Assembly: GCA_963816535.1 (NCBI GenBank)
Contig: CAWFKW010000003.1
Coordinates: 1,550,001-1,614,000 of the forward strand
Length of the DNA: 64,000 nt
Source of the DNA: CAWFKW01 sp963816535
GTDB taxonomy: Bacteria; Bacteroidota; Ignavibacteria; Tepidaquicellales; OLB5
Reading direction: 5' to 3'
Numbering within the stretch: the stretch's first letter is position 1; every line of letters starts with the position of its first letter. The notes below the pieces were generated by a model that saw only the letters and a program-made list of their open reading frames with translations, was not told the DNA's origin and ran no database searches. Shown here one piece after another: positions 7,722 to 15,490 of this stretch. The translations under genes were made by a program, and so were the position numbers.

Positions 7722-8936
7722 ATGCTGGTAAAGATAGCGTGGCGAAATGTTCTAAGGAATAAGCGCCGATCGGTAATTGTTATCTCATCGGTAGCGCTGG
7801 GCGTGGTGGCCATGATATTCATGGATGGGCTCAGCAACGGAATGCTGCGGCAGATGCTGTTCAACCAGGTGAATTCAGGCGTATCGCATATACAGATTCA
7901 TAAGAAAGGATTCAGCGATAATAAAAGCGTTAAAAGTTTTATTCCTGATTATCATAAGGCGGAAAACATTGTCAGGAATAACCCGGCGGTAAAATTTTAT
8001 TCGAAGAGAGTAATAACTTTCGGGCTTCTTTCAAGCGCTTCGGGTTCATCCGGCGTTTACGTGGAAGGCGTTATACCGCAGGAAGAACAAAACGTAACAA
8101 GCATAAAGAATTCAATTGTGCAGGGTTCATATCTGCAGGGCGGCGGAAGAGAAATTGTTATAGGCAAGCTGCTTGCCGGGAAGCTTGGCGTGGGAGTGGG
8201 GGATAAGGTAGTGGCAATGGTAAACACGCCGGATGGTTCCGCAGCTTCGGATGTATTCCGCGTTTCGGGAATTTACGAAACGTTCAGCTCGGAGTTTGAC
8301 CGGATACACATTTACATTCCGCTTGAAATGTCGCAGAAGATGCTTGGCATCGGCGATAATATATATGAGATAGCGATGATATTAAAAGACTATAACAACG
8401 CTGAAAAAGTTAAAACAGAAATATCATCCGCTTTGAACGGGGATTACGAAACGCTTAGTTACAGAGAATTATTGCCAATGCTTACAATTCAGCTTGACAT
8501 GTACGGCGAATCGATGATAATTATAAATTTTATTATCGGGCTCGCATTAATTTTTGGGATAATAAATGTGATGCTGATGGCGGTATTTGAAAGAATAAAA
8601 GAGTTCGGCGTTCTTATTTCAATCGGCATGAAAACTTCGCGGCTTTTCGGGATGATACTTCTTGAAGCGGTAATAATCGGCATCGTTGGCAGTATAGTTG
8701 GAGTTATTATTGGAATATTATTAGTCGCGCCTTTTTCGTACGCAGGCATTAATTTCAGCTTGTTCGCCGCCGGATTGAAATCCTGGGGCGTTGGAGCGGT
8801 AATTTATCCCGAGGCGACCGTGCAGAATATTATAACTCTTTTAATTATGATACCGTTCATTTCCGCCGCCGGGGCTTTGTATCCCGCATATAGAGCGGTA
8901 AAACTAGAGCCTGTTTACGCAATGAGATATATCTGA
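7722..8936 (+). CDS. ABC transporter permease, FtsX/LolC-E type (second of two)
   Basis: 404 aa, starts 1 nt after the stop of the first permease and is its paralogue (VKIAWRNVLRNKRRSV start, ALYPAYRAVKLEPVYAMRYI end). Four membrane helices are seen: one at the N-terminus and three near residues 262-285, 305-340 and 370-395, with a periplasmic domain between. Two different permeases and one ATPase give the LolCDE subunit pattern rather than the MacB homodimer pattern. Confidence 0.9.
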   Translation: MLVKIAWRNVLRNKRRSVIVISSVALGVVAMIFMDGLSNGMLRQMLFNQVNSGVSHIQIHKKGFSDNKSVKSFIPDYHKAENIVRNNPAVKFYSKRVITFGLLSSASGSSGVYVEGVIPQEEQNVTSIKNSIVQGSYLQGGGREIVIGKLLAGKLGVGVGDKVVAMVNTPDGSAASDVFRVSGIYETFSSEFDRIHIYIPLEMSQKMLGIGDNIYEIAMILKDYNNAEKVKTEISSALNGDYETLSYRELLPMLTIQLDMYGESMIIINFIIGLALIFGIINVMLMAVFERIKEFGVLISIGMKTSRLFGMILLEAVIIGIVGSIVGVIIGILLVAPFSYAGINFSLFAAGLKSWGVGAVIYPEATVQNIITLLIMIPFISAAGALYPAYRAVKLEPVYAMRYI

Positions 8937-8957
8937 TATGAAAATTATTTTATTGAA

Positions 8958-9632
8958 ATGGAAATCTTAAGAACCGAAAACCTGGAAAAGATCTACAGCG
9001 ATAACGGCGTGCCGACAGTGGCGCTGAGAGGGATAAACTTAACAATAAATAAAGGGGACTATATTGTTATAGCCGGCCCCTCGGGTTCAGGAAAAACAAC
9101 CCTGCTGAACCTGCTGGGCGCGCTTGATAAACCCACCGAAGGCAAAATATTTTTTGAAGGCGATGACCTGACGCAAAAATCAAGAAAGGAACTCTCTGAA
9201 TTCAGGCTGCATAAGCTGGGCTTTGTTTTCCAGGCGTATAATTTAATTCCTGTGCTTACCGCGATGGAAAATGTAGAATTCAGCATGATGCTAACGGGAA
9301 TCCCGGAAAAAGAGCGCAGGCGCCGCACACTGGAACTGTTAGATGAGTTCGGCATAAAAGAACTTGCGGATAAAAAGCCGAACGAAATGAGCGGAGGCCA
9401 GCAGCAGCGGGTAGCCGTGGCGCGTGCGATAGTTAATAACCCTGTTGTTGTGCTTGCCGACGAGCCTACTGCTAACCTGGATTCCGAGAACGGGGAAAAG
9501 CTGCTGGGGATGATGAAGCAAATGAATAAAGAGAAAAATATCACTTTTATTTTTTCTTCTCACGATAAACAGGTTATAGACCAGGCCGAACGGCTGTTGA
9601 TACTCAAAGACGGAGCGCTTGAGCCGCAATGA
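8958..9632 (+). CDS. ABC transporter ATP-binding protein, LolD/MacB type
   Basis: 224 aa, a single nucleotide-binding domain. Walker A GPSGSGKT (residues 40-47), Q-loop FVFQAYNLIPVLTAMENV, signature MSGGQQQRVAVARA, Walker B VVLADEPTANLD and an H-loop in FSSHDKQV are all complete. The AYNLIP/TAMENV Q-loop region is typical of LolD/MacB/FtsE ATPases. It serves the two FtsX-type permeases upstream. Its stop overlaps the next start (ATGA), so the outer-membrane barrel gene is translationally coupled to it. Confidence 0.93.
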   Translation: MEILRTENLEKIYSDNGVPTVALRGINLTINKGDYIVIAGPSGSGKTTLLNLLGALDKPTEGKIFFEGDDLTQKSRKELSEFRLHKLGFVFQAYNLIPVLTAMENVEFSMMLTGIPEKERRRRTLELLDEFGIKELADKKPNEMSGGQQQRVAVARAIVNNPVVVLADEPTANLDSENGEKLLGMMKQMNKEKNITFIFSSHDKQVIDQAERLLILKDGALEPQ

Positions 9633-10789
9633 CGTTCAGGAAATTATTAATATTGAGCGCGCTGTTAGCTTCACTCTCCGCTGAAATTCAAGCTCAATAT
9701 AAATTTACTTTTTCAGGCTATGCAGAAAACCTGCCGGCGACTGAATTATCAAATCAAAACCTCGCATACTATTATAATTCCGATAAAACCCAGTTTCTCG
9801 ATCTAACGCGAGTCCGGCTAAGGCCCTCTCTTTCGTTATGGAAGAATGCGAGAATCGAAGGCGAATATGAAGCTGACGGTTTATATTATAGTTCAGCAAA
9901 TGTTTTGAGCATAACAAAAGGCGGAAAAACAAACCGGCAATTATTTGACCTTAGCTGGACGCCTGTAAATAACAAAAATTACACCCTCCGGCATTTTATA
10001 GACCGGCTGTATTTCAGGCAGGATCTTAATAAGCTAAGCGTTACTGTGGGAAGGCAGCGCATAGCGTGGGGAACCGGAAGGATTTGGAACCCAACCGACT
10101 TGTTCAACTCAATAAACCCCGCCTCATATTATAAAGAAGAAAAGGACGGCGCAGACGCGATATCGCTGAAAGAATCGTTCGGAAATTTCACCGACCTGAA
10201 TGTTGTATACAATCCTCAGCAAGAAATAAAGAACAGTAATTACGGTTTCAGGTTCAGGACAAATTACAGCGGTTATGATTATTCGGTTATGGGGGGCTAT
10301 TTTGATAACAGGATTGTAGGCGGCGCGGATTTCGCAGGGAATTTATTTAACGCGGGAGTTAGAGGCGAAGGAATTATTTCTGTCAATAAGAACACTCCCA
10401 AGGACCATTTTGCTAAATTTATTCTTGGAATTGATAACCAGTTCAGTTCAAAGCTCTATGGACTTATCGAATATCATTATAACGGCGAGGGGAAGGCGGA
10501 TAAATCGGAATATGAGCTGAACAGGCTTGCCGCCGGAGAAATACTTAACCTGGGAAGAAATTATATATGCGTCAGTCCGGCATACCAGATAAATCCACTT
10601 CTCAACTTCACATTATTAAACATTACCAACCTGAACGACGGGAGCGGCTTTGTAAATTTGATCGTAGATTTTTCCGCGAAGAGTAATTTAAACATCGACC
10701 TCGGTTCGCAAATAACATTCGGGGCTGAAAAGACCGAATACTGGTATTATCCCGTTTCGGTTTACTCAATTGTTAAATATTTCTTCTAA
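9629..10789 (+). CDS. Outer-membrane beta-barrel protein of the LolA/ABC operon
   Basis: 386 aa. Signal peptide (MTFRKLLILSALLASLSAEIQAQ), then strands with alternating aromatic and polar residues along the whole chain (for example RVRLRPSLSLWKNARIEGEYEA, LSVTVGRQRIAWGTGRIWNP), ending VSVYSIVKYFF with a terminal Phe as in outer-membrane barrels. GRQRIAWGTGRIWNPTDLFNSINP resembles the DUF1302-like proteins that accompany LolA-like carriers and RND exporters in other bacteria; the link is by resemblance only. As last gene of the operon it gives the system an outer-membrane end. Confidence 0.8.
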   Translation: MTFRKLLILSALLASLSAEIQAQYKFTFSGYAENLPATELSNQNLAYYYNSDKTQFLDLTRVRLRPSLSLWKNARIEGEYEADGLYYSSANVLSITKGGKTNRQLFDLSWTPVNNKNYTLRHFIDRLYFRQDLNKLSVTVGRQRIAWGTGRIWNPTDLFNSINPASYYKEEKDGADAISLKESFGNFTDLNVVYNPQQEIKNSNYGFRFRTNYSGYDYSVMGGYFDNRIVGGADFAGNLFNAGVRGEGIISVNKNTPKDHFAKFILGIDNQFSSKLYGLIEYHYNGEGKADKSEYELNRLAAGEILNLGRNYICVSPAYQINPLLNFTLLNITNLNDGSGFVNLIVDFSAKSNLNIDLGSQITFGAEKTEYWYYPVSVYSIVKYFF

Positions 10790-10876
10790 AATACCCATAT
10801 CCCCGGGGTTTTGAATTTTAATGACGGAAAATTGTGAGTATGTTTGTTAAGATTTTCATTATTAAGGAGATATACT

Positions 10877-11179
10877 ATGGTTGAATTGAAAGACGAACAG
10901 GGCGGGCTGAAGAAGATAGCGTACCTGCAACTGCATGAACAGTGCCTTCTGCTGGAATCGCTGGACCTGCAAAGCTGGGATATAGTAGAAGCTGCGGGGG
11001 CATACAAAAAGCTTCTGGAGAAAATGTATAAAAAAGGCTGCCCCAAAGGATACAGGCTGAAAATACATCTTATTTTGACCGACCTCGGCTCGGACTGTGT
11101 GAACGTAGATAATGACGAAATTATGAAGGGGCGCTGGGTAAAGCTGGGCTACACGGTTTACCTGAAAAAGAAAGAATAG
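10877..11179 (+). CDS. Small cytoplasmic protein of unknown function
   Basis: 100 aa. The RBS AAGGAG at 10864-10869 lies 7 nt before ATG 10877, so this start is preferred to an upstream in-frame ATG at 10844. The protein has helices with LEKMYKKGCPKGYRLKIHL and a final strand GRWVKLGYTVYLKKKE. No signal peptide, no known motif. It stands alone between the transport operon and the Arg/His repeat protein gene. Confidence 0.6.
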   Translation: MVELKDEQGGLKKIAYLQLHEQCLLLESLDLQSWDIVEAAGAYKKLLEKMYKKGCPKGYRLKIHLILTDLGSDCVNVDNDEIMKGRWVKLGYTVYLKKKE

Positions 11180-11268
11180 ACCCGATAATCAGGCTGTTTA
11201 TAAGATATTAAACTTTTCTGTGTATATTACGTCCAATAGTTATGATACAAAAACTAAAAAGGAGTAAT

Positions 11269-11529
11269 ATGAAATCCACGATAATGAAAGCGCTTCTTGT
11301 TGTGATCTTCTCGGTATGTATTTTTGACGGGCTGCCGGCAGATACTTTTGCGGCGCAGACAGCTCCGGCCGCGATAAGCGCTATGAAAGTCGCTCCGGGT
11401 ATATGGGGCGGACATCACAGAAGGCGCCACGGGCGCAGAAGAATAATTCATAGAAGAATAATTCATAGAAGAATAATTCACAGAAGAATAATTCACAGAA
11501 GAATTATAAGGCATCACATTCATCATTGA
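11269..11529 (+). CDS. Small secreted Arg/Ile/His repeat protein
   Basis: 86 aa from ATG 11269, chosen because AAGGAG ends 4 nt upstream; an earlier ATG at 11242 has no RBS. Signal peptide (MKSTIMKALLVVIFSV) with probable cleavage near TFAAQ. The C-terminal half consists of about five RRIIH units, encoded by a 15-bp DNA repeat (11441-11508) with almost no drift, so the array is young or under conversion. Similar in layout to the protein at 4144: signal peptide, basic His-rich tail, terminator directly after. Function unknown. Confidence 0.7.
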   Translation: MKSTIMKALLVVIFSVCIFDGLPADTFAAQTAPAAISAMKVAPGIWGGHHRRRHGRRRIIHRRIIHRRIIHRRIIHRRIIRHHIHH

Positions 11530-11551
11530 AGGTAAATATCACAGATAGTTT

Positions 11552-11580
11552 AAAAGGGGTTTAGTAGACCCCTTTTTTTA
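11552..11580 (+). terminator. Intrinsic terminator after the Arg/His repeat protein
   Basis: Stem AAGGGGT/ACCCCTT, loop TTAGTAG, followed by a run of seven T. Confidence 0.85.
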
Positions 11581-11747
11581 TTGGCAATTAGGCCCTGACT
11601 TTTTAGTCACCGGACGATTAAGTAATTTTGCAAACAGAGGGTTGTTTGTGATAACCCTCCGGAGACCCTCCTTAGGCGGGTAAACGGGCGGGCCAACAAC
11701 GGGGGAAAAACAAAAGTAGCGTCCTTCGGCTACACTCAGGACTATAC

Positions 11748-12230
11748 ATGGCAAAAGCATGGAAAATACCGGATCTGAATCCTGACAAGGCGCTCAGCAA
11801 GAGCCTGGGGAAGATACTGCGCGCGAGGTTTGCGGAGATGTCTTCTTACGAAGCAGGTACAATCGCTGGAGAAGATATAGAATTTCTCCACAGCATGCGG
11901 GTTTCGTCGCGGAGGCTGCAGGCGGCGCTGAAAATATTCCGCCGGGCGTTCCCGCGCCGGAAATTTAAGACCGAATACGTACAGATCAGGACCCTGATAC
12001 GTGCGCTGGGAGAAGTACGCAACTACGATGTATTTATCGAAAAGCTTGAAAAATTCAGGGCAGGCTTCAGTGCGCAGGATGTGAAAGCCATTGACCTTCT
12101 GATTGCGCGCCAAAAATCCCTGAGATCGGAAAAAAGGAAAGCGCTTATAAAGACGATAGGCTACCTGAACAGGACAGGGTATAAAAATAATTTCGAAACG
12201 TTCATTGAAACGGCCGGGGAAGAACGATGA
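11748..12230 (+). CDS. CHAD domain protein, N-terminal half only
   Basis: 160 aa. CHAD domains are helical and bind inorganic polyphosphate through conserved His and basic residues. Here FLHSMRVSSRRLQAALKIF (His48, Arg51, Arg55, Arg56) and the ALGEVRNYDVFIEKL motif match the first of the two CHAD repeats. A full CHAD domain has about 280 residues with two such repeats; the second repeat is in the next gene, whose ATG overlaps this stop (ATGA at 12227-12230). The two products probably assemble into one CHAD fold. Neighbouring reading frames show no frameshift debris, so the split looks stable. Confidence 0.88.
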   Translation: MAKAWKIPDLNPDKALSKSLGKILRARFAEMSSYEAGTIAGEDIEFLHSMRVSSRRLQAALKIFRRAFPRRKFKTEYVQIRTLIRALGEVRNYDVFIEKLEKFRAGFSAQDVKAIDLLIARQKSLRSEKRKALIKTIGYLNRTGYKNNFETFIETAGEER

Positions 12231-13483
12231 AAAGGCTGTACCCTGTAAAAAATAAAAAATCTCTGCGTGAAAACCTGCAGCACATACTGCCGATGATGTT
12301 TGACAACGTAATGCAGTTCAAGAAAGTAGTTACAGCAAGGCCGCTGGCAAAAGACATATTGCATGCAATGCGTATCAAAGGCAAGCCGCTCAGGTACGCG
12401 ATGGAACTGGGGGAATCTGCTTTTGAAAACTGGGACTATAAAAACTGTTACGATGAAATTAAAAATAACGTTGAGCTGATGGGCGAGATACACGATGCAG
12501 ACGTGATGATACCGGAAATTGAAATGCAGTTGAAAGAAATAACGCTGTTCAACCGGACGGTTGCATCGCCCAAAGAACGCATTTCATTAAATGGTCTTAG
12601 AACCATCATTAGCGGGTTGAAGGCGAAGCGGAAGGTCATGTATGACGAGCTTTGCATGAAGCTGAACGCATGGGAAGAGAATAGTTTCAGGGCAAGGCTG
12701 ACGGAATCTATGGAACAGGCGCCTCAGAAGCCGCACATTATCAAATCGAAACTGCTTTCGGAATTTCCAGGCGTCGTTCACGGGATGAGCACAAAGCTCG
12801 GCGCCGTGAATGAGCCGCCGTTTTACAATAATATGAGCTCGAAGATAGGCGATGACCCCGGACGCGTAAAAACAAACCGCGGCGCGTTCCTCGGCTTGCT
12901 GGGCATAGCGGAAGAACAGCTTGCCGTACCGCACCAGATCCATTCATCAAATATACAGGTAATAGACTCACCCGGCTATTATGATAATACTGACGGTCTG
13001 ATCACGCAGGCGAAAAATGTTTTTCTTGTGGTAAGCGCTGCGGATTGTTTTCCTGTGTTAATTTACGATAAAATCAAACAGACCTGCGCGGCAATACACA
13101 GCGGCTGGCGCGGAACGCAAAAAAATATTGCCGGCAAAGCGGTTGAAATGATGAAAGAGAAATTCGGCTCGAAGCCAGAAGATATTACGGCGTTTATAGG
13201 CCCCGGCATAAGCCCGAAGCATTTTGAAGTAGGTGAAGACGTAGCTGCTATGTTCGACGCGAAATATGTTGAAATTCGGGAAGAACGGTATTATATAAAT
13301 ATCGTTTCAAATATAATCGGGCAGCTAAAATCGGCCGGCGTTAAAGCAGAAAACACAGAACACTCGAAGAAATGCACCTTTGCCGAAATTGATACGCTTC
13401 ACTCATACAGGCGCGATAAGGAAAGATCGGGAAGAATGTTCAGCGTAATCGGATTAAAAGATTTGTCAGATTCTTCAAATTAA
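12227..13483 (+). CDS. CHAD C-terminal half fused to PgeF/YfiH-type purine nucleoside phosphorylase (laccase-domain)
   Basis: 418 aa. Residues 1-155 form the second CHAD repeat (ILHAMRIKGKPLRYAMELGE, with His46 and Arg49; LMGEIHDADVMIPEI). Residues about 170-410 are a PgeF/YlmD/LACC1-family domain: PHQIHSSNIQV, TDGLIT, AADCFPVLIYD, AAIHSGWRGTQKNI, IGPGISPKHFEVG and CTFAEIDTLHSYRRD. The expected metal ligands His239, Cys273 and His291 are present. This family cleaves or deaminates purine nucleosides such as adenosine and inosine, using phosphate. Fusion to a polyphosphate-binding module is unusual and suggests phosphate-linked nucleoside salvage; that is inference. Confidence 0.88.
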   Translation: MKRLYPVKNKKSLRENLQHILPMMFDNVMQFKKVVTARPLAKDILHAMRIKGKPLRYAMELGESAFENWDYKNCYDEIKNNVELMGEIHDADVMIPEIEMQLKEITLFNRTVASPKERISLNGLRTIISGLKAKRKVMYDELCMKLNAWEENSFRARLTESMEQAPQKPHIIKSKLLSEFPGVVHGMSTKLGAVNEPPFYNNMSSKIGDDPGRVKTNRGAFLGLLGIAEEQLAVPHQIHSSNIQVIDSPGYYDNTDGLITQAKNVFLVVSAADCFPVLIYDKIKQTCAAIHSGWRGTQKNIAGKAVEMMKEKFGSKPEDITAFIGPGISPKHFEVGEDVAAMFDAKYVEIREERYYINIVSNIIGQLKSAGVKAENTEHSKKCTFAEIDTLHSYRRDKERSGRMFSVIGLKDLSDSSN

Positions 13484-13500
13484 AAACTAAAGGATCATTA

Positions 13501-13686
13501 CTGTAGGGGCGGACTTGTATGTCCGCCCGAACTATGCACCCATGCATTAAAGGAAAATGTATAAGATAATATTAATTCCAGACAGCCTGGAATACATATT
13601 GGGGAAAAAATTGAATTCCTGCTCGATAAAATCATATTATACATATTCATAAGCAAGAGGGCGGACACTCAGGTCCGCCCCTACAG
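13501..13686. mobile_element. 186-bp MITE-like element with terminal inverted repeats
   Basis: The ends CTGTAGGGGCGGAC (13501-13514) and GTCCGCCCCTACAG (13673-13686) are perfect 14-bp inverted repeats. Each end also folds on itself: GGGCGGAC-ttgtat-GTCCGCCC and GGGCGGAC-actcag-GTCCGCCC. The interior is AT-rich and has no long reading frame. No clear target-site duplication is visible. TGTAGGGGCG-type ends are known as dispersed repeats in many bacterial genomes. Confidence 0.75.
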
Positions 13687-13710
13687 AAATACAAAAAAAG
13701 GACTGGTTAC

Positions 13711-13742
13711 AAAAAAAGAAGGGGCGTTAAGCCCCTTTCTTA
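13711..13742. terminator. Bidirectional terminator between convergent genes
   Basis: AAAGAAGGGGC-gttaa-GCCCCTTTCTT with A-run before and T-rich tail after; lies between the CHAD-PgeF gene and the convergent secreted repeat protein. Confidence 0.75.
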
Positions 13743-13782
13743 GTCCCTATATCCGAACCTGTAACTTGCAACCTGTAACTTA

Positions 13783-15444
13783 TTAGTATTTTACTTCAAC
13801 GTAATAGATCTCGTTGGCTTTAGTTGCAATAAACGCCATTACGCTGGGTTTCGGCGAGTCATAGTCAATCGAATAAAAGGAATCGTATTCGCCGGTGATA
13901 GATTTAAAGTCGCAATAATATTTGGTCTTTTGGGTATAATTTTTCCTGTCTGTAACCCTGGAGCCTGCAAAATAGAATTTACCGTTCATCAGTTTTGCAT
14001 TATCGATATTATCGAATGTAGCTGAGCTTCCTTTGTTTGAATACCCCATATATTCATAGATATAGTTCTTTTTATCCATAAGCCTTGAGGCTACGTAAGC
14101 ATAGTTGCCGGCGTTATCTGTCTGCACGTACATGCCGCCATCGACGCTGTAATCGTTAGCAGTGATCATTTCATACGGGCCGTATGAATCATCCCCGATA
14201 TGAACATAATATTTGTCGGCAATTCCTTTATTATAATCGCCGTACTTAGCCTCGGTGAAATACAGCGTTCCGTTTTGCAGTATTTTGTATTCAACAATAG
14301 CGGGGTAGTCGTCTGAAATGCTTTCGGAGCCCTTCATTATGAACTGGTCTGAGCCATCAGTGGCAATATACACGGGGAGTCCGCTTGAAGTAAACGTCAG
14401 GTTAGCTATATTATCATATTTCTTGCCTTCTTTGCCATCCACAACTATACAGGACGTTGATTTTGTTGAATCAATATATGTGCTGCCGACAAAAACCAGT
14501 TTTCCCGCAGGCGTAAACTGCTGGTACGAAATTCCTGAAGTGTATTTCTTCCCAACTTCGTTATCGCCCGCCACCATTACCTGGGGATAAATGCTTGTGT
14601 TGTTTGATTTAAATCCGGCTGTATAAACCGGGTTATTATTGTTATCAAATATAACTGGCCCGTAGACGTAGTCGTACTTTTTGTATTCTTTTGTTCCCTG
14701 CACAACAAACGTCGAGCCAAGCGTTGAATTGTCGTAAAGGCTGCCCTTATCGTTAGCAATATAAACGGGCTGGCCGTTCTTATCCAGCGTGAAATTATAC
14801 GTATCGATATCGGCGTACACTTTTTGTTTCTCGTCGCCGATGACGACAAATTTTTTATTATTATCCACGCCAATATAGTAAGGCTTACCATCGGTTGTAA
14901 AGCCGGGGTAACCTACCGGTTCGCCTTCAGATACCTGCTGGGGGTAGTAAACAAACATGATATCATCAAAGCCTGCGCCTATGGTTATTTTGCCTGTGGT
15001 AAGGTCCAACGAGGCAAGAGAGGTTTTGCCGTTTTGTTTCGCCGAAAAATAGAGAGAGCCGTTGTGTTCGATCCAGCTGTCGTTTATGTACTCGAAAGAG
15101 CCAAGAACGTCGGTGTTTTTCAGAAGGAAATATGTATACTCGGTGTCATTTTTGGTATTGAATGCGTCGCAGTAAACGTTGCCGTCTTTATCGAAGTAGG
15201 CATTATACGAGTTAACGCCCGAGTAATTGCCTGAATTGCCCTTGGGGGTTATCAGATAGGCAAGTTTAGTCGTCGTATCGTAATACTGATAGGCAAAGCC
15301 ACCTGTGTTTTTATCATACTTAACGTCGTAGCCGGAAGCGGTCTCATCCGCAGCAAGCTTCACAATGAGCTTTTCGGATACGTTCTGGCTGAACGCGGCG
15401 GATGAAAATACAAGCGCCAAAAAGAAAATTATTATTTTATTCAT
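13783..15444 (-). CDS. Secreted propeller-like repeat protein (copy 2 of a tandem pair)
   Basis: 553 aa with a signal peptide (MNKIIIFFLALVFSSAAFSQ). The mature chain repeats a unit of roughly 45-55 residues: a strand such as FVVIGDEKQKVY or FVVQGTKEYKKY, a YDxVYGPVIFD-like strand, then a GxPVYxA/GKLVFVGS turn. This is the periodicity of a beta-propeller or WG-type repeat protein. It is clearly homologous along its length to the next gene upstream (15491-17173), so the two arose by tandem duplication. No enzymatic motif seen. Probably periplasmic or extracellular; it lacks an obvious C-terminal sorting domain. Confidence 0.75.
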   Translation of the reverse strand: MNKIIIFFLALVFSSAAFSQNVSEKLIVKLAADETASGYDVKYDKNTGGFAYQYYDTTTKLAYLITPKGNSGNYSGVNSYNAYFDKDGNVYCDAFNTKNDTEYTYFLLKNTDVLGSFEYINDSWIEHNGSLYFSAKQNGKTSLASLDLTTGKITIGAGFDDIMFVYYPQQVSEGEPVGYPGFTTDGKPYYIGVDNNKKFVVIGDEKQKVYADIDTYNFTLDKNGQPVYIANDKGSLYDNSTLGSTFVVQGTKEYKKYDYVYGPVIFDNNNNPVYTAGFKSNNTSIYPQVMVAGDNEVGKKYTSGISYQQFTPAGKLVFVGSTYIDSTKSTSCIVVDGKEGKKYDNIANLTFTSSGLPVYIATDGSDQFIMKGSESISDDYPAIVEYKILQNGTLYFTEAKYGDYNKGIADKYYVHIGDDSYGPYEMITANDYSVDGGMYVQTDNAGNYAYVASRLMDKKNYIYEYMGYSNKGSSATFDNIDNAKLMNGKFYFAGSRVTDRKNYTQKTKYYCDFKSITGEYDSFYSIDYDSPKPSVMAFIATKANEIYYVEVKY

Positions 15445-15490
15445 TTATTTTTTTATTGTTATTTGATTAGTTCTTTGAGAAGAAATTACT

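Noticed and set aside
9059..9629. Minus-strand open frames opposite the ABC ATPase
   Set aside because: Antisense shadows of a strongly conserved gene.
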